From assembly GCF_040796495.1 (NCBI RefSeq), contig NZ_JBFNQN010000002.1:310001-374000 (forward strand): DNA of 64,000 nt. Reading direction: 5' to 3'. Under the pieces are notes generated by a model that searched no databases, was not told the DNA's origin, and worked only from the letters and a program-made list of their open reading frames with translations. Source of the DNA: Kineococcus endophyticus (lineage in GTDB: Bacteria; Actinomycetota; Actinomycetes; Actinomycetales; Kineococcaceae). Numbering within the stretch: position 1 is the stretch's first letter; each line of letters starts with the position of its first letter. Position numbers and translations under genes: made by a program. Positions 18,694 to 26,467 of the stretch are shown here, in pieces.

Positions 18694-19074
18694 TCAGCGC
18701 TGCTGCTCCGCCGCGGCGCCCAGCGGGTGCAGCCCGGACAGCGCCCCCACCCAGGACGCGGGGACGGCGTGCAGCTTCGCGTCGTAGGCGCGCACGGCGG
18801 CGGCGTGGAAGGCGACGTCCCCGGCCAGGCGGTGTTCGGCGTCGGCGAGCGCCTTGACGGTCTGCGGGTCGGCGCCGGACTCGGTCGACTCCTGGGAGGC
18901 GACGTGCGCGGACAGGTCCGCGAGCCGGCTGCGGCGCTGCTCGGCGAGGGCACCGGCCTCGACGGCGAGGTCCCGCATCCGGACCAGACCGGCGCGGGTG
19001 CTGACGGCCCACAGCGCCGCGACGAGCACGAGGAGGACGACGACGACCAGCACGACCGTCCCGGCGGTGCCCAT
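18694..19074 (-). CDS. short LemA-like membrane-anchored protein
   Basis: Protein of 126 aa with one N-terminal helix (about 4-24) and an otherwise helical body. STRAGLVRMRDLAVEAGALAEQRRSRLADL resembles the LemA start (Y-N-x-LVxLR), and RLAGDVAFHAAAVRAYDAKLHAVPASWVGALSGLHPL resembles the LemA end, but the middle 50-60 residues of usual LemA proteins are missing. ATG overlaps the pyrE stop by one base (TGATG). Function unknown. Confidence 0.6.
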   Translation of the reverse strand: MGTAGTVVLVVVVLLVLVAALWAVSTRAGLVRMRDLAVEAGALAEQRRSRLADLSAHVASQESTESGADPQTVKALADAEHRLAGDVAFHAAAVRAYDAKLHAVPASWVGALSGLHPLGAAAEQQR

Positions 19075-19640
19075 CAGGCGAGCCCGATGTCGGCCAGGCT
19101 GAAGGCGTAGCGGTAGGGGACGCCCTGGGCCTCGACCTTCTCCTTGGCGCCGGTGTCGCGGTCGACGATGACGACGACGCCGACGACCTCGGCGCCCGCC
19201 GCGCGCAGCGCCTCGACGGCGGTGAGCACCGACCCGCCGGTGGTGGAGGTGTCCTCGACGGCGAGCACGCGGCGCCCGGCGACGTCGGGGCCCTCGATGC
19301 GGCGCTGCAGGCCGTGCGTCTTCTCGGCCTTGCGGACGACGAACGCGTCGAGCGCGGCGCCGCCGTGGGCCTGCGCCCAGCCGCGGGCGTTGGCCGCGTG
19401 GACCATGGCGAGCGCGACGGGGTCGGCGCCCATCGTGAGCCCGCCGACGGCCGCGAAGTCCCAGTCCGACACCAGGTCCAGCAGGACCGGCCCGACGAGG
19501 GCGGACGCCTCGCCGTCCAGGCTGATGCGGCGCAGGTCGACGTAGTGGTCGGCCTCCTTGCCGCTGGACAGCGTGACCTTGCCGTGGACGACGGCCTTGG
19601 CCGCGACGAGGTCGGCGAGGCGTTCTCGGTCGGTGCTCAC
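19074..19640 (-). CDS. pyrE: orotate phosphoribosyltransferase
   Basis: Pyrimidine biosynthesis enzyme joining orotate and PRPP, 188 aa. LSSGKEADHYVDLRR (about 24-38) binds orotate, GGLTMGADPVALA (about 66-78) and the PRPP motif VLAVEDTSTTGGSVLTAVEAL (about 124-144) are intact. GTG at 19640 has TAAGCT 8 nt upstream. Heads a coupled trio with the LemA-like and RlmA-like genes, an unusual company for pyrE. Confidence 0.92.
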   Translation of the reverse strand: MSTDRERLADLVAAKAVVHGKVTLSSGKEADHYVDLRRISLDGEASALVGPVLLDLVSDWDFAAVGGLTMGADPVALAMVHAANARGWAQAHGGAALDAFVVRKAEKTHGLQRRIEGPDVAGRRVLAVEDTSTTGGSVLTAVEALRAAGAEVVGVVVIVDRDTGAKEKVEAQGVPYRYAFSLADIGLA

Positions 19641-19697
19641 GGTGCTGAAGCTTAGGTGCTGCGGAAGGCACCGCCGGGCACCCCGGGCCGCGGCGGG

Positions 19698-19703
19698 TAA
19701 CGT
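19698..19703 (+). promoter_or_regulatory. -10 box of leaderless xth transcript
   Basis: TAACGT, then 7 nt, then GTG at 19711. Confidence 0.55.
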
Positions 19704-19710
19704 CCGGCGC

Positions 19711-20511
19711 GTGCGCCTCGCGACCTGGAACGTGAACTCCGTCCGTGCCCGCCTCGACCGCGTGCTGGCGTGGATCGACCGCAGCGACGTCGACGTCGTC
19801 GCGCTGCAGGAGACCAAGTGCAAGGACGAGCAGTTCCCCGAGCAGGCGTTCCTCGACCTCGGGTACGAGGTCGCGCACCACGGTCTGTCCCAGTGGAACG
19901 GCGTCGCCCTCGTCTCGCGGGTGGGGCTGGAGGACGTCAGCACGCAGTTCTCCCCTGACGTCCCGCACTTCGGTGAACCGGCCGCCGCGGAGGCCCGCGC
20001 GATCGGCGCGACCTGCGGCGGGGTGCGGGTGTGGAGCCTGTACGTGCCGAACGGCCGCACGCTGCAGGACCCGCACTACGTCTACAAGCTGGCGTGGCTG
20101 GAGGCGCTGCGCTCGGCGGGCGTGGGCTGGCTGGGGCAGGACCCGCAGGCGCAGGTGGCGCTCGTCGGCGACTTCAACATCGCCCCCACCGACGACGACG
20201 TGTGGGACGTCGACTTCTTCGCCGGGGCCACGCACGTCTCCGAGCCGGAGCGCGCGGCGTTCCGTTCGCTGGTGGACGCGGGCTTCGCGGACGTCGTGCG
20301 GCCCTACGCCCCGGGTCCGGGGACCTTCACGTACTGGGACTACACGCAGCTGCGCTTCCCCAAGCGCCAGGGCATGCGGATCGACTTCGTGCTCGGCTCC
20401 CCCGCCCTGCAGGCGCGCGTCAGCGGGGCCACCATCGACCGCGAGGAGCGCAAGGGCAAGGGTGCCTCCGACCACGCACCCGTGATCGTGGAGCTTGCGC
20501 CGAACGCGTGA
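19711..20511 (+). CDS. xth: exodeoxyribonuclease III
   Basis: AP endonuclease/3'-5' exonuclease for base-excision repair, 266 aa. Landmarks: ATWNVNSVRARL at the start, QETKCKDEQFP (metal-binding Glu), WNGVALVSR, YVPNGR, GDFNIAPTDDDVWD (Asp/Asn) and the terminal SDHAPV catalytic pair. Divergent from pyrE across 70 bp. Confidence 0.93.
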   Translation: MRLATWNVNSVRARLDRVLAWIDRSDVDVVALQETKCKDEQFPEQAFLDLGYEVAHHGLSQWNGVALVSRVGLEDVSTQFSPDVPHFGEPAAAEARAIGATCGGVRVWSLYVPNGRTLQDPHYVYKLAWLEALRSAGVGWLGQDPQAQVALVGDFNIAPTDDDVWDVDFFAGATHVSEPERAAFRSLVDAGFADVVRPYAPGPGTFTYWDYTQLRFPKRQGMRIDFVLGSPALQARVSGATIDREERKGKGASDHAPVIVELAPNA

Positions 20512-20561
20512 ACCCTGCCCGAACCGGCTCCGCGGGCGCGACGGGGGACGAGTCGCCTCAC

Positions 20562-20567
20562 TAGGTT
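20562..20567 (+). promoter_or_regulatory. -10 box of leaderless transcript
   Basis: TAGGTT, then 6 nt, then GTG at 20574. Confidence 0.55.
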
Positions 20568-20573
20568 CGAACG

Positions 20574-21125
20574 GTGCGAGCACCTGTGAGCTGCGACGAC
20601 CTCGAGCGGGTCGAACTGAGCGCGGCCAACGACGCCCGGGGGCAACGGGCCGTCGCCGACCTCCTGCAGGCCTGGGCCCGGCGCGCGGTGCCGGGCGACT
20701 CCGTGACGCGGGGCCGGCTGCTGGTGGCTGCCAGCGAGCACGCCGCCTTCGCCGGCGACGCGAGACGGTCGCTGCGACTGGCCCGGGAGGCCCTCGGCAC
20801 CGGCGACCACGTCGCCCCCGACACCCGCTGCTACGTGGTGTCGGCGCTGCTGGTCTGCGGGCACCTGCGGGAGGCCGTCGTCCTGGCCGACGAGATCCTC
20901 GACAGCCACGGCGCGGACGTCGACGTGTACCTGCAGCTGGGCGAGGAGTTCTCCTGGCACCGGCAGGCCGAGGAGGCCGCCCGCATCTACACCCTGGGCA
21001 TGTTCCGCTGCGCGGGCGACGACGAGGCCACCGAGCAGCTGCTCGGCGCCTGGCGCCGCGGTCGGGCCCCCCGGGTGGTGGACCTGCGCGAGCGCGTTCC
21101 GGCGCAGGCGGTCCCGTTCGACTGA
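20574..21125 (+). CDS. TPR-like helical protein, hypothetical
   Basis: Protein of 183 aa, almost wholly helical, with tetratricopeptide-like periodicity at about 50-145 (GRLLVAASEHAAFAGDARRSLRLAREALG, CYVVSALLVCGHLREAVVLADEILD, DVYLQLGEEFSWHRQAEEAARIYTLG). No enzyme motif or signal peptide. Likely a protein-interaction module; partner unknown. Confidence 0.65.
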   Translation: MRAPVSCDDLERVELSAANDARGQRAVADLLQAWARRAVPGDSVTRGRLLVAASEHAAFAGDARRSLRLAREALGTGDHVAPDTRCYVVSALLVCGHLREAVVLADEILDSHGADVDVYLQLGEEFSWHRQAEEAARIYTLGMFRCAGDDEATEQLLGAWRRGRAPRVVDLRERVPAQAVPFD

Positions 21126-21129
21126 GCGG

Positions 21130-21723
21130 TCAGCCGCTCCACGGCCCGGCGAGCTCGCCGACCGCCACCGGGACGTCGACGACGTTGCCGGGCGGCGGCA
21201 GCGGACAGGCCCACGCCGGGTCGTAGGCGCAGCTCGGCGGGTAGGCGAAGTTGAGGTCGACGACGAGGCCGCGCTCGGTGCTGCCGAGGTCGGCGCCCTT
21301 GACCGTGTCGAGCAGGTAGCGACCGCCCCCGTACCCGGGTCCGGGGTCCTTCAGCGGCAGGAACAACCCGCCGCCGTACTGGTCGAGCCACCACACGTCG
21401 AGCGTCCCGACCCCGGGCAGCGTCACCGTGCCGACCCGTTCGAAGGCGACGGTGCCGTCGGTGCCGGTGACGGCCTCGCGGCGCAGGGGGTCGGCCGGTT
21501 CGACGGGCACCTCGAACCGCAGGGCGGGGTCGTAGGGCGCGACGGGCAGCCCGGTGAACGCGGCGCGGTCGGCGGGCAGCAGCGGGCCGGCCGGGTGGTG
21601 GGCGAAGAGCTCGTCGCGACCGGCGCGCCAGCGGGTGTGCCCCTCCTGCGGGGGGAGCGCGCGCACGGCGGCGTAGAGGTCGGTGACGCGGCGGCGCCAG
21701 TCGAGGACGTCGAGGCGGGTCAC
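21130..21723 (-). CDS. DUF1684 family protein
   Basis: Protein of 197 aa. The family hallmark YGGGRYLLDTVKGADLG (about 135-151) and NFAYPPSCAYDPAWACPLPPPGN (about 158-180) are clear. DUF1684 proteins are cytosolic, of unknown activity. Its start overlaps the STAS gene stop. Confidence 0.85.
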   Translation of the reverse strand: MTRLDVLDWRRRVTDLYAAVRALPPQEGHTRWRAGRDELFAHHPAGPLLPADRAAFTGLPVAPYDPALRFEVPVEPADPLRREAVTGTDGTVAFERVGTVTLPGVGTLDVWWLDQYGGGLFLPLKDPGPGYGGGRYLLDTVKGADLGSTERGLVVDLNFAYPPSCAYDPAWACPLPPPGNVVDVPVAVGELAGPWSG

Positions 21724-22085
21724 GCGGTGGCGCCGGGGAGGGTCTGCAGCTCGATCATCTCGTCCAGTCGAGCACGGTGGACGAGGTGGCGCACGTGCTC
21801 GGGTGCTCCCTGGACCGTGATGCGACGTTCGCCGCTGCGCGAGGCGAGGCGGGCGAGGAAGCCGAGCCCCGTGGAGTCCATGAACGTCACGGCCCCCGCC
21901 TCGACCACGACGGGCCTACCGGCCGCGAGGGCTTCGGTGACGCAGCGTTCCAGCTCCGGGGCCAGGGAGGCGTCGATCTCGCCGGCCAGCGTGACGAGCA
22001 CGGGAGCCGCAGCCCCGGACGCGCCCACCCCGGACCGCACGCCCACCGACCCGGGAGGGCCGGAGAAGGTGTTGCCCGAGGTCAC
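21720..22085 (-). CDS. STAS-domain anti-sigma factor antagonist
   Basis: Protein of 121 aa with a disordered first 28 residues and a STAS domain (VLVTLAGEIDASLAPELERCV, VTFMDSTGLGFLARLAS). Ser in DSTG (about residue 70) is the expected phosphorylation site used by anti-sigma kinases, so SpoIIE-type phosphatases in this window could act on it. GTG 22085 follows TAGCAT by 7 nt. No kinase gene is adjacent. Confidence 0.85.
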   Translation of the reverse strand: MTSGNTFSGPPGSVGVRSGVGASGAAAPVLVTLAGEIDASLAPELERCVTEALAAGRPVVVEAGAVTFMDSTGLGFLARLASRSGERRITVQGAPEHVRHLVHRARLDEMIELQTLPGATA

Positions 22086-22105
22086 CGCTCGAATGCTACC
22101 CAGCG

Positions 22106-22534
22106 TCAGGGATGTGCGTGGGCTCCCTTGAGAACCTTGTCGACCGAGTTCTTCGGACCGTGCACGGCGAGGCCGACGACGTCGAGGGCGTCCGCGGCGA
22201 CGGCGGCGACCGCGGCCCGGTTGGCGGCGTCGTCACCGGTCGTGAACATCTCCGCGGTGAACAGGGCCGTCGACAGGCCTCGCCCGACGGCCCGCTGCCG
22301 GGCCGCCCGCAGGGTCGCCGCGTCGCCCTCGAACACCCGGACGGGTTGCCCGAGCAGGGCGAGGTAGCCGGTGCCGTCGGCGTCGGCGTACGGCTCACCG
22401 ACGAGTTCGGGGTGGGCCGCGGTGACGCCGCTCAGCAGGAAGGCCGTGACGTTGAGACGCTGCCAGGTCGCGAGGTCGTCGCGGACGAGGACGGCGGTGC
22501 GGGAGTCGGGACGGGAGTCGGTCACGGGGGCCAC
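22106..22534 (-). CDS. DUF2000 family protein
   Basis: Protein of 142 aa. VLVRDDLATWQRLNVTAFLLSGV (about 15-37) and RGLSTALFTAEMFTTGDDAANRAAV define the DUF2000 family, related in fold to peptidyl-tRNA hydrolase 2. Divergent from the AraC-type gene at 22576 with only 41 bp between, so that regulator probably controls it; AraC-DUF2000 pairs are common in bacteria. A second GTG at residue 4 is possible. Confidence 0.8.
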   Translation of the reverse strand: MAPVTDSRPDSRTAVLVRDDLATWQRLNVTAFLLSGVTAAHPELVGEPYADADGTGYLALLGQPVRVFEGDAATLRAARQRAVGRGLSTALFTAEMFTTGDDAANRAAVAAVAADALDVVGLAVHGPKNSVDKVLKGAHAHP

Positions 22535-22563
22535 GGTCCCCCGGCGCCGGGACCGCGGTCTTG

Positions 22564-22569
22564 TACGTT
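22564..22569 (+). promoter_or_regulatory. -10 box of leaderless araC-type transcript
   Basis: TACGTT, then 6 nt, then GTG at 22576; lies in the 41-bp divergent gap shared with the DUF2000 gene. Confidence 0.55.
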
Positions 22570-22575
22570 CGTGAC

Positions 22576-23352
22576 GTGGGACCGGAACGGGTGCGCAGCC
22601 ACCGGCCGGACGTCGCCGGCATCGCCGAGGTGCTGACGGCCCGGTTCGTCGAGCACGCCTACCCGCTGCACACCCACGACACGTGGACGCTGCTGCTCGT
22701 CGAGGACGGCGCCGTGCACTACGACCTGGACCGTCGCCCCCACGACACCGGCCGCCTCGTGACGCTGCTGCCCCCGCACGTCCCGCACGACGGCCGGGCC
22801 GCGACGGCGGCGGGGTTCCGCAAACGGGTCCTCTACCTCGACCCCGACGCGCTGCCCGCGACGGCCACGGGGCGGGTGGCGGACGCGCCGGAACTCCCCG
22901 ACCCCCACCTGACCGCCGCGGTGCGGACGCTGCACACCCGTCTGAGCGGCGAGGCGGACCCGCTCGACGTCCACGCGCGCGCGGCGGTGCTGCTCGACGC
23001 CGTCGCCGCCCACGTCCTGCGGACCCCGCCGTCCCCGCATCGCGACGCGCCCCTCGCCCGCCGGTTGCGCGCGCTCATCGACGAGAACGTGGTCGACGGC
23101 GTGCTGCTGGCCGACGCCGCCACCCGGTTGGGGGTCTCGAGCGCGCACCTCGTCCGAACGTTCACCCGGGAGGTCGGGATGCCACCGCACGCCTACCTCA
23201 CCGGCCGCCGCGTCGACCTGGCCCGCCGGTTGCTGCTCACCGGCCACCGCCCCGCCGAGGCCGCCGTGCTCGCGGGGTTCCACGACCAGCCGCACCTCAC
23301 CCGGCACTTCCGGCGGGTGCTGGGGACGACGCCGGGGCGGTTCGTGGGCTGA
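22576..23352 (+). CDS. AraC-family transcriptional regulator
   Basis: Regulator of 258 aa. Residues about 10-120 form a cupin-type sensing domain (HAYPLHTHDTWTLLLVEDGAVHYDLD). The two C-terminal helix-turn-helix units lie at about 165-255, with the conserved GFHDQPHLTRHFRRVLGTTPGRF at the end. Usual for small AraC proteins that control a divergent gene. Confidence 0.88.
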   Translation: MGPERVRSHRPDVAGIAEVLTARFVEHAYPLHTHDTWTLLLVEDGAVHYDLDRRPHDTGRLVTLLPPHVPHDGRAATAAGFRKRVLYLDPDALPATATGRVADAPELPDPHLTAAVRTLHTRLSGEADPLDVHARAAVLLDAVAAHVLRTPPSPHRDAPLARRLRALIDENVVDGVLLADAATRLGVSSAHLVRTFTREVGMPPHAYLTGRRVDLARRLLLTGHRPAEAAVLAGFHDQPHLTRHFRRVLGTTPGRFVG

Positions 23353-23360
23353 GGTCCCCC

Positions 23361-24974
23361 TCACACCGACAGGCGGTACTCGACGAAGGTCAAGACGTCG
23401 TCCCGCCGGGTGTCACCGGCGGTCTGCAGTGCAGCCACCAGCGTCAGGAGGAGCGCCTCCCGGGGGTCCGGCGCCACGGCGTGCTTCACCGCTCGCAGCG
23501 CCAACGGCCACGCGGGAACGGGAACCCCGTCGTGCAGGGTCGTCCGCTCCCGGACGCGCGGGTGGGACATGACCCAGGCGCCCTCCGCTCCCGTGGACCA
23601 CGGTTCCGGCGACGACGACTGCCCGAAGGCGAGGAACGCGTCGTTCACCCAGTGGAGCTGGTTCAGCCCACTCATCTGGCAGGCGTTCCGAGCCAGGTCG
23701 AAGGCGAAGTCCCTCTGCTGCCTCGGCTGAAGCGCCTCAAGGCGGGGCACCAGGTCGGGCAGAGCGGCACCGAGTTCGGCGATCTGTTCGGACGAGGGTC
23801 GCGGATCCAGGTACCGGGCTGCCGGATCGTCGCGGGCGAGGAGAGTTCCAGGTTCGAACCAGCCGTCGTCAGGCCCCACCTCGACGAAGTGCACGTCGAC
23901 GTCCTCGTGGGGCACGGGGGTGCGACTGTCGGGTCGCGGCTCAGGGCCGAACTCCTCCACGAGCTGGGCCAAGGCGGTGCGCGCCGCAGCCAGGGCTGCG
24001 TCGGCCCCCTCGTCACCCACGACGTTCCGCAACCCGGTGATCGCGCTGAACGCAGCGTCCAGAGGGTCGGGGTTGAGAGCTTGGAGCATGGCGAAGAGGG
24101 CTGCTCCCCCTTGGTCGTTCTCGTACCCCTGGACCCGCACGACCCGACGAGGGTTCTCCGGGTGGTCCTGGAGCGCCTGGTACATCCACCCCGGATCGGT
24201 GAAGGGCGGCGGCAGGGGGCGGTCGGACCGCAGGGACCCCAGACCGGCAGCGACGACGTCGAGGTCGACGATGCCCGCTCTCCGCAGCCCATGTTCGGCC
24301 GCCCAGTACGCCACCTGACGTTGCACGAGGGGTCCGGCGGCCAGGAGGGCCTCCGCCAACGGCCGGTCGAGACGGGTGAACCACTCTGCCATGGCATCAG
24401 CCACCAGCCGGTCATCGGGAGGGTTCCCGTCCCAGGCGGCGACGAGGTCTTCCCGGGCCAGTCCGGAGTCTCGGGCCCTGTGGGCCGCAACCTCGTGCAC
24501 GCTCGTCAGCCGGACGACGGCGTCGGCAGCGGGCACGGCGGGCCAGAAGGTGAGTTCGTAGTGGTCCACGAGCAGTTCGTCGTCGCCGACCGTGCCGTCC
24601 CAGGCGTCGTCGATCCCCCTGGCGCAGAGCCGGACACGGTAGTCGGCGACCGGTAGGCCGAACCTGGCGGACGGTCCGTCGAGCGGTTCGCGGATGCCCA
24701 CCTCGCTGGAGACCGGGGTGAACGACACCTCGACGACGTCCTCCCACTCCAGGCCCGGCTCGGCCGGTTCATCGTCCCGCAGGAGGATCCGCAGGCCCAC
24801 GTCGCCGAGGGCCGTGCCGACCGACAGCGTGAGGGCGCCCGGAACACCGGCCCCGACCAGACCGTTCTCCTGACCCTCGAAGGCCTCCGTGAAGGTTCCT
24901 TCCACCTCCCCGGACTCCAGGTAGAACTGGTGGTAGTCCACTCGCACGCGCCCGTCGAACAACACCTCGACCAT
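23361..24974 (-). CDS. unrecognised 537-aa protein coupled to an M16-type peptidase
   Basis: No family recognised. Residues about 1-165 look beta-rich (VEVLFDGRVRVDYHQFYLESG, LTLSVGTALGDVGLRILL, DYRVRLCARG), the rest is helical with many Trp and Arg (LARNACQMSGLNQLHWVNDAFLAFGQ near 420-445). No signal peptide or membrane segment. ATG 24974 overlaps the peptidase stop by one base (TGATG), so it is made together with the peptidase. GC content and codon bias match the neighbourhood. It might be a substrate, inhibitor or partner of the peptidase. Confidence 0.6.
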   Translation of the reverse strand: MVEVLFDGRVRVDYHQFYLESGEVEGTFTEAFEGQENGLVGAGVPGALTLSVGTALGDVGLRILLRDDEPAEPGLEWEDVVEVSFTPVSSEVGIREPLDGPSARFGLPVADYRVRLCARGIDDAWDGTVGDDELLVDHYELTFWPAVPAADAVVRLTSVHEVAAHRARDSGLAREDLVAAWDGNPPDDRLVADAMAEWFTRLDRPLAEALLAAGPLVQRQVAYWAAEHGLRRAGIVDLDVVAAGLGSLRSDRPLPPPFTDPGWMYQALQDHPENPRRVVRVQGYENDQGGAALFAMLQALNPDPLDAAFSAITGLRNVVGDEGADAALAAARTALAQLVEEFGPEPRPDSRTPVPHEDVDVHFVEVGPDDGWFEPGTLLARDDPAARYLDPRPSSEQIAELGAALPDLVPRLEALQPRQQRDFAFDLARNACQMSGLNQLHWVNDAFLAFGQSSSPEPWSTGAEGAWVMSHPRVRERTTLHDGVPVPAWPLALRAVKHAVAPDPREALLLTLVAALQTAGDTRRDDVLTFVEYRLSV

Positions 24975-26395
24975 CAGGTCGCCTCCTCGTTCTCGGTCCT
25001 CACCCGGTCGATCCGCACCGACGTCGGAACCCTGTCCCGCAGCTCGGCGAGGAACTCCGCCCCGAACTCCCCCGGCCGCAGGTCCAGGCGGAGCCCCCGT
25101 CGGGAGACGAGGGACCACCGGTCGCCGCTCACGTACGCGGCGACGAGGGAACTCCACGTGACCTGCACGTCGCCGACCTGCAGACCGCGGGCGGAGACGG
25201 TGGCACGCCGGCCGTCGGCGGCCGTGAACTCCCGGCCGGGCCAGGGTTCGACGGCGGCCGGCGTGTCGAGGTGGAAACCCGCCGGCGCGGGGACGGGGAC
25301 CGGGGTCCGCAGGACGGCGGTGTCCAGGACGGTGCGCAGGAGGCGGCGCAGGTCCTGCGTCGTGAGAGCGTCGAGGTCGCGCTGGAGGGTGGTCACGGAC
25401 GCGGGGACGTCCCGGCCGTGCAGGAGCCGCCACGCCTCCTCGGTCAGGCCGGTCGACCCGGCGTCCTCCTCCGCCTGGTCGACGACGCGTCCCACGGCGC
25501 GCAGCACGGTCTCCTCGTCGAGGTCCGCCTCGAGCCGGCGCAGTTCGTCGAGGAGGGCGGTGACGAGGTCGGCCTCCCGGCCGGGGACGCAGTCGGACGT
25601 GATCGTCAGCATCGACGTGTCGAGGGTGATGCGCAGGTGGCCCGCGCCCGCGCCGTAGGCGAGGTGCTCCCGGTGCCGCAGGCGGTTGGCGACGGCCCGG
25701 TCCAGGACGGCGGCGAGGACCGGGACGGCCCAGCCGGCCGGCAGGAGGGCGGTGAGGGAGACGGTGCGCTCCCCCGGGTCGACGTGCAGCCGGGCACCGG
25801 TCGCGGCGGGCACGGACGGCTCGGGGTGGAAGCGGCCGTCGGGCAGCCGTACCGCGGCCCTCCCCCGGTCCACCCCGACGAGGGTCTGCACGGCGTTGCC
25901 CGCGGTGAACCGCTCCCGCACCCACGAGCGCAGCAGGTCGGGCCCGAGGTGGTCGAGCTGCTGCTCAAAGGCGACGACGCCGTAGCGCTGCGCACCGAAG
26001 TGCTGCACGGGGGACGGCACGGTGACGGGGTGGTGCTCCTCCTCGACGGCGATGAGGGCGCGCTCGGAGTCCAGGTGCTGCACGGGCAGGTCCCGCAGCG
26101 CCTCCTCGACGCGCCGCAGGAACCCCTCGACGTCGGCCTCGTCACCCACGGCCCAGAACGTCGTGTGCACGAGACCGACGGAGGCGTTGCAGCGCAGGTC
26201 GACCGCGTGCGCGCGCCGCATGACGAGGTGCTCGACGAGGTGGGTCACCCCGCGGGTCGGCACCGTCTCGTCGGCCGTGCCGACGCGGAACGTCAGAGCC
26301 CCGTAGGCCACCCCGGAGGAGGTCGCCTGCAGGCACGGGACGAGGCGACCGCCGGCGGCCGGGGGACGCCCGGGCTTGCGGTAGTCGATCGCCAC
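24974..26395 (-). CDS. M16 (insulinase-like) zinc peptidase-like protein with C-terminal extra domain
   Basis: Protein of 473 aa. The inverted zinc motif H52-L-V-E55-H56 is complete, and Glu119-121 (VEEEHH) stands where the third metal ligand is expected, so an active inverzincin is plausible. The N- and C-terminal M16 half-domains span about 20-390, shorter than typical pairs. The last 75 residues (TVSARGLQVGDVQVTWSSLVAAYVSG, WSLVSRRGLRLDL) look like a PH/GRAM-type beta domain, an unusual addition. No signal peptide, so a cytosolic role such as peptide maturation is possible. No precursor peptide gene was found nearby. Confidence 0.7.
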   Translation of the reverse strand: MAIDYRKPGRPPAAGGRLVPCLQATSSGVAYGALTFRVGTADETVPTRGVTHLVEHLVMRRAHAVDLRCNASVGLVHTTFWAVGDEADVEGFLRRVEEALRDLPVQHLDSERALIAVEEEHHPVTVPSPVQHFGAQRYGVVAFEQQLDHLGPDLLRSWVRERFTAGNAVQTLVGVDRGRAAVRLPDGRFHPEPSVPAATGARLHVDPGERTVSLTALLPAGWAVPVLAAVLDRAVANRLRHREHLAYGAGAGHLRITLDTSMLTITSDCVPGREADLVTALLDELRRLEADLDEETVLRAVGRVVDQAEEDAGSTGLTEEAWRLLHGRDVPASVTTLQRDLDALTTQDLRRLLRTVLDTAVLRTPVPVPAPAGFHLDTPAAVEPWPGREFTAADGRRATVSARGLQVGDVQVTWSSLVAAYVSGDRWSLVSRRGLRLDLRPGEFGAEFLAELRDRVPTSVRIDRVRTENEEAT

Positions 26396-26467
26396 CGTCC
26401 CAGTCTGCCGCAGCGCACCCCCGCACCGGGCGGGAACACCCGTCCGGCGCAGTGGCCGCCGTCGGTG

